DNA of 59,143 bases from Emiliania huxleyi CCMP1516 (taxonomy: Eukaryota > Haptophyta > Isochrysidales > Noelaerhabdaceae). Positions 9,149 through 16,464 of this stretch are shown here, piece by piece. Position 1 is the stretch's first letter. Every line of letters begins with the position of its first letter. The notes beneath the pieces were generated by a model. It made no database searches, had not been told where the DNA came from, and saw only the letters and a list, made by a program, of their open reading frames with translations. The translations under genes were made by a program, and so were the position numbers. The DNA is taken from the NCBI RefSeq assembly GCF_000372725.1, contig NW_005195220.1, positions 10,082-69,224 of the forward strand, given 5' to 3'.

Positions 9149-11326
9149 ATGTGGCGGCGAAAATCTTTTGTGACGGCGCCGTTTCTGCCGCCGCAAGCCA
9201 AAGAGAAGTGCGTGCACATGAGCCGACCGACCGTCCGCCGCCGCTACCGCATCGACAGCGAGTGCCTCACCCTCTCCAAGGTGCAGGCCGACCTCAAGCG
9301 CGCCGGCCGTCGCACGTCCGCCTTTGACTTCGAGTCGTTCGCGACCGCCTCGTTCGACGCCGTGCTCGCGGACGAGGAGGTGCGCGGAGAGGTGGAGGCC
9401 ATCACGCACGCCACTCAGCAGGTCGACGTGCGGCTCCGCATCGTCCACAGCATGAACACCGAGATGAAGGTTGAGGCGGACGCGGCTCTGAGGGAGGCCG
9501 ACCTGCCGCCGCCCTCTGCGAATGCCGCCGCCGCCGCCGCCCTGCCGAGCGCGGCGGCGCCCGGTGGTGCACAGCGAGCCGGCGTGTGCGAGGGTCTGAG
9601 CGGGGACATCGCGCAACGGCTCGGCGAGGCGATGGCGCGCGTCGCAGCCGGCTGGCACGGCGGCGCGGAGGGCGCTGTCCCCGTCGCAGTGGATCTGAGC
9701 TCGCTCGCCCCTCCGTGGCAGCCTCGCCCAAAGCCGTCCTCGCGCAAGGCTCGGCGGGCCGTGCCGGCGGCGCCCGTCTCCATGGCTCCCGGGCCGCCAT
9801 GGCTCGCCCCGGACGCGTTTCTCGCCGGCGGGAGCGAAGCTGCGCCCACAGGCGATTCCCCCCGTGGCCGCGCGCTCACCGAGTTTGGCTGGTGGTCGCT
9901 ACTTCCGCCGCTCGAGCTGTCGCCCGGGGACAGCTTGGCTCCGGCGCCCGAGCCGTGGGGCGGTGCCGACGAGGGCGAGTACGGGGAGGCGCATCCGTTC
10001 AGCTGCGAGCCACCGCTGCCCCCTCCTCTTCCGGGCGCCGACTCCTCTTCGATGCACGTCGATGAGGCCGGGCCGCATCCAGGCAGCGCCGCCTTTGAGG
10101 ACGACACCGCGGCAGCGGGGCCTTCTCGGCCGGGCGTGGAGCAAGCCCTCGCGCCGCCATCCTCCGACGAGGAGGAGAACGAGCCGCGGCTCAAACTGCA
10201 ACGCCACCGCGACAAGGCCCGACCGCGGCGCGGGCTCGTCCTCCTGTCCTCGTCCGACGACGACGACTTTGAAGAGGCCGGACCGCCACGCGGCTCACGC
10301 TTCGCCGCCACCGCCGCCCCGAGCGAGAGCCAGCTGGCGGCCGAGCTGGCCGACGCCGACCCAGCGCCATCCGGCGGGGCACACCTGCAGACCCTCGGGT
10401 GGCACGCGCGGGAGCCGCCGCCGCTGGTCGAGATCCTGGCCGAGCACTGGCGGGACGGCCCCGGCGGGCCGCAGGGCGCGCGTGCAGGAGCCAGCTCGAG
10501 GTCTCACCGCCGCAAGAGCTGGGAGTCCAATGTCGACGCACCGCACTTTGGTCGCGACAAGCGGCAGTCGCGCGTGCACGGGCTGGTGTTTGAGCAGCAG
10601 TCGGGCTTCTCGTACCAGCTTCCGCCGGGCGCCATCGACTTCAAAGCGCGCGAGTCCTTCTCCACGATGCTGTCCATGGATGGCGGGGAGACGCACAGCG
10701 ATCTTCGGGCGCGCGCGCGCGATCGGCAGAGCTGGCAAGACAACTCGCGGCACTCTGCGTGGCCCTCCGGTGCTCCGTGCGAGGGCGCCGGCGACGAGAT
10801 GGACGCCGACGGGGGGTCTGAGGCGGGCTGCGAGGCGGGAGGGGGCGCGGACTTTGGGGCTGGGTTCGAAGGAGAGGAGGCCGACACCAGCGGCTTGAGC
10901 CTCGACGACAGCCCCTCGCGCCGTGCGGAGCCGCCCTCTGACGAGCCGAGGACGCAGCCCCGCCCCGAGCAGCGTCAGCTGGGCCGGGCGGCGCTGCGCG
11001 CGGATCCCCACCGCCGGCTCTCGGTTCCGCAGCTCGGCCAGCTGGTGGCGCGGCGCGCTGGTGGCGGCGGCGGCGTCCGCCTCGCCGCCGTGGCAGGAGC
11101 CGCGGCAACGCCGGGCGGCGCACCGAGCATGTCGCGGCTCTTCATGGGAGCGCTGTGGGCGGCCACGACGCAGCACGTGCTCTCGCTGCAGTCCCGCGAC
11201 GGCGCCGATCGCACCGTCCCGCCGCAAGTGGGCCTGCTCTTTGCCGCCGGCAAGAAGGTGAGGCTGGTTGCGGGCGTGAGGGATGAGGACGGCCGGTGCG
11301 TTGATGTGCAGGTGCAGCTGGCATGA
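9149..11326 (+). CDS. large disordered protein of unknown function
   Basis: This is a continuous frame of 725 codons, ATG at 9149 and TGA at 11324; an alternative ATG at 9221 (MSRPTVRRRYRIDSEC) would remove 24 residues. I do not recognise the family. The first ~130 residues look folded: RRYRIDSECLTLSKVQADLK, then FDFESFATASFDAVLADEEV and an amphipathic helix ending near residue 115. The middle is low-complexity Ala/Pro/Glu/Asp with two acidic-serine patches (SSDEEENE and SSSDDDDFEEAG). A more conserved-looking island lies at about residues 455-525 (RKSWESNVDAPHFGRDKRQS, FEQQSGFSYQLPPGAIDF). The C-terminus has a hydrophobic run (FMGALWAATTQHVLSLQS, then VGLLFAAGKKVRLVAG). No membrane span or catalytic motif is evident. 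Confidence 0.65.
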   Translation: MWRRKSFVTAPFLPPQAKEKCVHMSRPTVRRRYRIDSECLTLSKVQADLKRAGRRTSAFDFESFATASFDAVLADEEVRGEVEAITHATQQVDVRLRIVHSMNTEMKVEADAALREADLPPPSANAAAAAALPSAAAPGGAQRAGVCEGLSGDIAQRLGEAMARVAAGWHGGAEGAVPVAVDLSSLAPPWQPRPKPSSRKARRAVPAAPVSMAPGPPWLAPDAFLAGGSEAAPTGDSPRGRALTEFGWWSLLPPLELSPGDSLAPAPEPWGGADEGEYGEAHPFSCEPPLPPPLPGADSSSMHVDEAGPHPGSAAFEDDTAAAGPSRPGVEQALAPPSSDEEENEPRLKLQRHRDKARPRRGLVLLSSSDDDDFEEAGPPRGSRFAATAAPSESQLAAELADADPAPSGGAHLQTLGWHAREPPPLVEILAEHWRDGPGGPQGARAGASSRSHRRKSWESNVDAPHFGRDKRQSRVHGLVFEQQSGFSYQLPPGAIDFKARESFSTMLSMDGGETHSDLRARARDRQSWQDNSRHSAWPSGAPCEGAGDEMDADGGSEAGCEAGGGADFGAGFEGEEADTSGLSLDDSPSRRAEPPSDEPRTQPRPEQRQLGRAALRADPHRRLSVPQLGQLVARRAGGGGGVRLAAVAGAAATPGGAPSMSRLFMGALWAATTQHVLSLQSRDGADRTVPPQVGLLFAAGKKVRLVAGVRDEDGRCVDVQVQLA

Positions 11327-11769
11327 GAGGGGGGAAGAGGGAGCTCGCCATCAGCAGCCGTTGCGAGGCGGCGAGAGTCTCTTGCGAACAGATCTGAAGG
11401 GCTCCGCTGCCCAGCGCCGCCGCCCCGGCCGCTCCCGCACACCACGGCCGGCCGTGTGGAGCGCTCTTCGCCGTTTTGCGCGTTCCACGCGGCGAGGAGT
11501 GCTGTTTTCGACGACTTCGTACATTGCCTCTCTCTCTGGTCTGACTCTCGTTCCGTCTCTCGCTGCGAGAGCGCGCGAGTTACAACACAAAGCTCCCTCG
11601 CACAAACAAGAGAGGCTACTTCCATTTCACTGTGGCACAGCTCGCGTTACAAAACCTTGAGGCTAACCTCGAAATCTGCACCTTGGATGGCTGCGCTCCC
11701 TGTTTCGCAGCCATCCGTGCTAAGGATGGCTGGCACGCCTAGATCTCAGCCATGCACGCCGACCATATG

Positions 11770-11869
11770 NNNNNNNNNNNNNNNNNNNNNNNNNNNNNNN
11801 NNNNNNNNNNNNNNNNNNNNNNNNNNNNNNNNNNNNNNNNNNNNNNNNNNNNNNNNNNNNNNNNNNNNN
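11770..11869. other. assembly gap of 100 Ns
   Basis: Exactly 100 N characters, a conventional placeholder for a gap of unknown length. The right edge coincides with the outer end of a near-perfect inverted repeat, so the gap was probably caused by the palindrome. Confidence 0.99.
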
Positions 11870-12506
11870 CCTCCGGAGGCTATCGTGGGGTCGAGCGGTC
11901 GAGCCGGCGGTAGCCGTGACATGTGGTTCCACCACCCCTCGCAGGCTTTGCCTCTGACCGCCACCGTTCCCAGGCTGCCTAATGGGATGGAAAGGAAGGT
12001 TGGGCGAGCGTATCGAAGCGTGCTCGACCTCGTCGTGGCAACCTGCACGGCAGCGCTGGTAGGCGCGATGAGCGTCGTGCCACCTGACCAAGACGGGTCG
12101 CAGGCGTCGTACCGAGCGTGTCGAGACCGTGTCCTGATGTGATCTGTACCTTGCATGGCTGCGCTCCCGGCGTCCCAGCCATCCTTAGCACGGATGGCTG
12201 CGAAACAGGGAGCGCAGCCATCCAAGGTACAGATCACATCAGGACACGGTCTCGACACGCTCGGTACGACGCCTGCGACCCGTCTTGGTCAGGTGGCACG
12301 ACGCTCATCGCGCCTACCAGCGCTGCCGTGCAGGTTGCCACGACGAGGTCGAGCACGCTTCTATACGCTCGCCCAACCTTCCTTTCCATCCCATTAGGCA
12401 GCCTGGGAACGGTGGCGGTCAGAGGCAAAGCCTGCGAGGGGTGGTGGAACCACATGTCACGGCTACCGCCGGCTCGACCGCTCGACCCCACGATAGCCTC
12501 CGGAGG
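11870..12506. repeat. ~640-bp near-perfect palindrome with ~300-bp arms
   Basis: The left arm, starting CCTCCGGAGGCTATCG at 11870, is the reverse complement of the right arm ending at 12506; centre near 12188. Only a few mismatches were noticed (for example GCGTATCGAAG against the complement of CTTCTATACGC). The centre (about 12171-12205) is a smaller hairpin, CAGCCATCC-TTAGCAC-GGATGGCTG. A third copy of the central hairpin lies outside the gap at about 11673-11737. It could be a foldback element, a recent inverted duplication or a misassembly at the gap edge. Confidence 0.85.
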
Positions 12507-12842
12507 CTGACTTTGAGGCACAATCATCGGACGACGTCGGCGAGTTGAGTCGCGCTCGCGGTAGCCAGATGACCTCTCATACTAGTATCATCGGCCATGG
12601 CCGCAGGAAGCGCGGGGGATTCCGCTGGGAGCAACACGGAGCTCCGTTGGACGCGTTTTCAAGATTAGCGTGTCAGAGTGAATTGGAACTAGCCAGAGAG
12701 AAGCCCCACCCCTCCTCCGCGGCCTCTTCTTAGGCCAACATTTGCTGTTCTCTTTCCCTCAGTATATCTGTCTAGGTAGTACAGCCGACGGCGAAAATTA
12801 AAGATACGTTGCCATTGGCTCTCTCGCTAGCTGAAATCTTGC

Positions 12843-15050
12843 TCACCAAGAGCGTCTCAGCCAACCAGCGATCGGCCCGGGCTCGGAGGCGCCCGTGTAG
12901 CCAAATAGGGAGACCCCTGTGCGGGTGGCCGCCCGGCCCTGCGTGACAAGGACCTGCGCAACTTTCTCGGCGCCCGTGGTGCTCTCGAGCAGCGCCCGCA
13001 GCGCGGCCAGCGTCTCCGGGCGCAGCTCCGACTCGATCGCGGCCGCGCCGGTGCTGCCCGCGTTGCAGCGCGACGAGTTAGTCTTGCCCATCATGCAGCC
13101 CGTGCCCAGCTGGGCGGGCATGCTCAGGCCCAGCTTGTGCAGCACAGTGCGCGTGATGGCCTCGACACCACCCGGCGCGACGAGCGTGCCGTAGGGCACG
13201 AGCATGAACTGCGACGGTTCGAACGCCTGCTCCTCCAGCCACCACCGCAACTGCGGCGCGTAAAGACTGCCCGAGAAGGGCCCCCAGACGTTACCGCCGC
13301 AAGGGTCGCGCCCGGTCTGCAGTACCTCCTCAGCGTAGTCCTGTATGGTGCGCCCCGAGGTGCGCGACCACGCCTTGTTCCAGCCCGCACGGATCCAGTT
13401 GTAAAAGGCCGACTGGAGCCGGCCTAGCGGCTCTCGCAGCAACACAATGAAGTGCAGCCGCTGCGAGCACGAGCTCAGCGGGCAGAGCTGCGGCGTGTAC
13501 TGCTTTGCGATGGCACTGGGCGCCCGCTTGAGGTACAGGATAGGCGTGGCGTCGAAGGATACGGCGCGCTTCTGTTCAGCGCTGCAATTGGGGTAGCCGG
13601 AGAGCCACCAGCTCCGGCCGAACCGTTGAATTGAGCCGTCGAAGACGTGCGGCTCCTTTTGGTGCCCCTTGTCCTTGGCCGCGAAATGCATCATACCGGG
13701 AATGCGGTAGAGCGTGCTCGCGAACAGCGTCGTTGCCGACTTCTGCGCGCCCAGAAGGAAGAGCTGCGGCGCGAGACGGCCGTCCATGCACAGATTCGCA
13801 GTCGCACTGCTGGTGCCAGTGGATCGGGCGACTATGCCGGTGGATCGGGCGACTAGCTCGCCGGACGGTGCTTGCCAAGCCGAGGGTGAAGTAGCAGCAG
13901 CGTCGACCTCGGCATGCCCGTTGAACGCCGCGAGCTTCAGACGCCCATCGAGCGCTGAATGCCCGGGCTTGGGTCTGCTGCACGCCGTGAGGGTGGAGAG
14001 GTGCCGCCGCCCACGGTTGTTACTGCAGATGGGCTCGCCCGACGCGACAGCACGTTGCAGGCGCAGCCAGCCAGCACTGCTGCTATTGTGGTGCTTACCA
14101 TCGAGCTGTTTGTACACGTGCAATAGCCACACGGGGCACTGATCGCGGACGGCGGGCGGTGGTATGCGCAGTATGTGCACGGCCTCGGGCAGTGCGTCCA
14201 GCAGCAGCGCCCCGAATGGCGAGTAGTTGTCCATGTGCCTCTTGCCATGTGGAGCGATGTCATTCTCCACGATCATGCGCCGCACCGCCCCTGCGACGCC
14301 CTCGTCCTGAGACCCGTCGCCGTTTGGCGGGTACCTCTCCAGCAGCCGCTGCCGCATCGCCTTGAAGGCAGCGCGGGGGTAGAGTAGGCGGCCCAACAGC
14401 GTGTAGTCGGTGGCTTTGTCTGCAACGAGCCGCATTGAGGGCGCGTTCGCCCTTTCGACGTGGGGTGGGAGCGACGAGAAGGGGCGCGTGACTAGGTAGG
14501 GTCGGCCGGACGGGTCGACGAGGTCGGCGAGGGTGACCCCCTCGCAAAGCAGCATATCGCCGTCCATGAACATGACATTCGGTGCGCTTCCGGCGGTGGC
14601 GAGGTCGGCGTTGATGTAATCGTAGAACATTGGGAGCCCGTCTGCCATCGTTGTCGTGGACACCACACGAACCCAGCCGTCCAGCTCTGGTAGCCCTTCC
14701 AGCATCTCTGCAAACTCGGCAAAATCTTCTGCGGCAATGCCGAGGACAATCTCGCCCACAAACTCGGCCCCATATGCGCGCAGCGAGCGCAGCGTCGACT
14801 GAAGGATGCCGAGCCGGATGTCACGCCAGTAGGTGCGAATGTACACGTCGACCGCTCCTGTGCGAGCCTCGCGTGCCAGGCCCTGCTCGCAGCGAGTAAT
14901 GGATGTCAGCCAGGTCAGTGCTTCTGGACATCTCCAGGTGCCGGAGCCGTCCTGGTTGCGGCATCGCACACCACGCTCCGGTGACAGCTCCGGCGCCCAG
15001 CCAGGAGCGCACTTCACCGCGGCAAATGCAAGCAGGCTGAAGCCCAGCAT
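12843..15050 (-). CDS. secreted/Golgi glycosyltransferase-like and sulfotransferase fusion protein
   Basis: Single-exon gene, ATG at 15050, stop at 12843-12845, 735 residues; an in-frame GTG three codons upstream was not chosen. Numbering from this ATG, residues 1-17 (MLGFSLLAFAAVKCAPG) are a signal peptide or short anchor. About 67-320 is a GT-A-like domain of the DUF6492 type: YIRTYWRDIRLGILQSTLRS, the acidic metal-binding-like motif FMDGDMLL (about 161-168), and DNYSPFGALLLDAL. A variable linker with tandem ARSTG units (about 400-413) follows. About 430-735 is a sulfotransferase: the PAPS 5'-phosphosulfate loop LLGAQKSATT (about 432-441) and the 3'-phosphate motif IVLLREPLGRLQSAFYNW (about 535-552). 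It probably acts in the Golgi on a glycan, extending and sulfating it; the substrate is unknown. Two family domains in one chain is the unusual point. Confidence 0.9.
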   Translation of the reverse strand: MLGFSLLAFAAVKCAPGWAPELSPERGVRCRNQDGSGTWRCPEALTWLTSITRCEQGLAREARTGAVDVYIRTYWRDIRLGILQSTLRSLRAYGAEFVGEIVLGIAAEDFAEFAEMLEGLPELDGWVRVVSTTTMADGLPMFYDYINADLATAGSAPNVMFMDGDMLLCEGVTLADLVDPSGRPYLVTRPFSSLPPHVERANAPSMRLVADKATDYTLLGRLLYPRAAFKAMRQRLLERYPPNGDGSQDEGVAGAVRRMIVENDIAPHGKRHMDNYSPFGALLLDALPEAVHILRIPPPAVRDQCPVWLLHVYKQLDGKHHNSSSAGWLRLQRAVASGEPICSNNRGRRHLSTLTACSRPKPGHSALDGRLKLAAFNGHAEVDAAATSPSAWQAPSGELVARSTGIVARSTGTSSATANLCMDGRLAPQLFLLGAQKSATTLFASTLYRIPGMMHFAAKDKGHQKEPHVFDGSIQRFGRSWWLSGYPNCSAEQKRAVSFDATPILYLKRAPSAIAKQYTPQLCPLSSCSQRLHFIVLLREPLGRLQSAFYNWIRAGWNKAWSRTSGRTIQDYAEEVLQTGRDPCGGNVWGPFSGSLYAPQLRWWLEEQAFEPSQFMLVPYGTLVAPGGVEAITRTVLHKLGLSMPAQLGTGCMMGKTNSSRCNAGSTGAAAIESELRPETLAALRALLESTTGAEKVAQVLVTQGRAATRTGVSLFGYTGASEPGPIAGWLRRSW

Positions 15051-15510
15051 GCACACCACCGTTAGTTAGTGGGGGGCACGTCGACAAGGAACTGTGCTGC
15101 GAAGAAAAAAGACGGGACCTCTTCCCCCACTGGTCGCTCGCCCCATCTACAGATGATATGCGCATCCTAGATGCCAAACGCCATCTAGGATGCGTTTTCC
15201 ATCTAAGCACTAAGGATAATCTCCGGAAGATTTAATCATCTTTACCGATGGCGTGCCCCCCGCGTCTTTTGATAGCCTCTCCCGTGGTGACATCTCAGAT
15301 GTCGCCGCCCCCGACTTAACCGTTTGTTTGGGGCCCACCGCTGTGTTCTCTCAGTACGTTATGCATGTAGCGATGTAGGTCTTTTCACAAAACTCAAAAG
15401 ACCGCGAAATTAGCTGTATGTGTTGCAATAGAGCTTAGAGGGCCGTGTACTCAATAGAGCGGGTTGCGCGGACTCGAACATCTTGTAGTCAACACCAACC
15501 TCTAGACCTG
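15051..15510. other. intergenic, contains a hairpin
   Basis: This is the 5' flank of the minus-strand fusion gene and the 3' flank of the small coiled-coil gene. It is AT-richer than its surroundings. A perfect 12-bp inverted repeat, GCATCCTAGATG and CATCTAGGATGC with an 8-nt loop, lies at 15162-15193. No gene seen. Confidence 0.5.
15162..15193. repeat. perfect 12-bp hairpin
   Basis: GCATCCTAGATG (15162-15173) and its exact reverse complement (15182-15193) are separated by 8 nt. It sits about 110 bp upstream of the start codon of the minus-strand fusion gene. It could be a regulatory site or a scrap of a foldback repeat. Confidence 0.6.
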
Positions 15511-15515
15511 CTACA
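15455..15515 (-). other. tRNA-like sequence, degenerate
   Basis: Read on the minus strand, about 61 nt starts GCGGTGTAGCAGGTCTAGAG, passes TTGACTACAAGAT and a perfect B-box-like GTTCGAGTCC, and ends CCGC, which can pair with the first GCGG. It is about 12 nt too short for a normal tRNA, with the region between anticodon arm and T arm missing, and the acceptor stem pairs only partly. More likely a tRNA-derived fragment than a functional tRNA. It overlaps the proposed stop codon of the adjacent gene. Confidence 0.3.
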
Positions 15516-16134
15516 CCGCGACTCCCGCCTGGCGCGGCGCCTCAAACAGCAGCGCGATCAGCCGGTCCACTTGCTGCAGAAGCCTTCCCTCAGCGGCGAC
15601 CCCTGTGCTCTCGTTCGCCGCCGCCACCGCCGCAGAGAGCGAGGAGCGCGCGTCCAGCCCCAAATGCGCACAGACCCGCGAGACTTTCTGGCGCCGTGGA
15701 AGGTGCCTCCGACGCCTCCTCCCACAGCGTTGTTTGCGGTTGCCGGTGGCGGGGCGGCCGGTGGGGGTCCTAGCTCGAGCGCCGCGAGTCGCATGGTGAG
15801 CGCCTCCTCGCGTGCCGTCGCTGCCTCCGCCTCTGCCCTCGCCGCCTCCTCCCGCCCCCTTGCTTCCCCCTCTCGCCCCCTCGCCTCCTCCTCCCTCGCC
15901 CTCGCCGCCTCCGCCTGCAACCTCGCCTCTGTTCTAGTGCTCCACGCACCGTCGGGTGCGTGGGCGGTAAGGAGGAGCCGCGCGGCGCGCGCGGCCTTGG
16001 TGACTGACAAAAGTTGTTCAGGAATAGACTACAACACTTCGGCGACCGTCGGCGCGCCGATACGCCCGAAATAGCGATGCAATCGAATAACGTAATATCT
16101 CGGAGTTGGAGTGTGTGAATGCGCACTCGCGCAT
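15511..16134 (-). CDS. small coiled-coil protein, tentative spliced model
   Basis: Family not recognised. The minus strand shows a coding-like helix at about 15790-15960 (AREEEARGREGEARGREEAA, then AREEALTMRLAALEL) and, in another frame, a good C-terminus at 15511-15690 (KVSRVCAHLGLDARSSLSAA, later LLQQVDRLIALLFEAPRQAG, TAG at 15511). A short intron between them, ending in GGCGCCAG just before the AAAGTCTCG codons, would join the two. An ATG at 16134 opens MRECAFTHSNSEILRYSIAS and could be exon 1 if a ~30-nt GT-AG intron ending TTTTGTCAG is spliced. The product would be a ~150-residue helical protein. Confidence 0.35.
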
Positions 16135-16464
16135 TCGATCATGGAGAGGCACGCCCCTCGCTGGGCGTCACACTATGTTCCGCCTCTGACCTCGCCCGTT
16201 CCGCCTCTGAGACCCCAACGTCGCCTCGCGAGCCCTCGCCGCCGCCGTGTCTGGGAACCTAACGTAGCCTGGGAGAGCGCCTGCTCGATCGCCGACCGCG
16301 TGCTGGACTGCTCAGCCTGCGTCGTCCTGTGTATCTGTATCGGCTGCCCTTAAATTCCATATGAGTAGAGCCGACTGCGGAGGTGAACCGGACCCCCCGT
16401 CTCCGGTCGACACACGACAGGCTTCCGAGCCTCTCACACAAAAACGCGGCGGGGGCCACAACGC
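16135..16464. other. intergenic, no gene seen
   Basis: This lies between the small coiled-coil gene and the 3' end of NAD synthetase. GAATGCGC and GCGCATTC near 16115-16135 form a short inverted repeat. Nothing else could be supported. Confidence 0.4.

Larger units (their letters stand above)
11327..12842. other. intergenic region with gap and palindrome, no gene seen
   Basis: The stretch lies between the convergent 3' ends of the disordered protein (plus) and the sulfotransferase fusion (minus). It contains 100 Ns and a long inverted repeat, described separately. Open frames in the palindrome arms mirror each other on both strands, as expected of a palindrome, and show no recognisable protein. 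Confidence 0.6.

Noticed and set aside
11979..12548. Matching reading frames on both strands in the palindrome
   Set aside because: The two frames are the same sequence seen twice because of the inverted repeat, with no similarity to any family I recognise.
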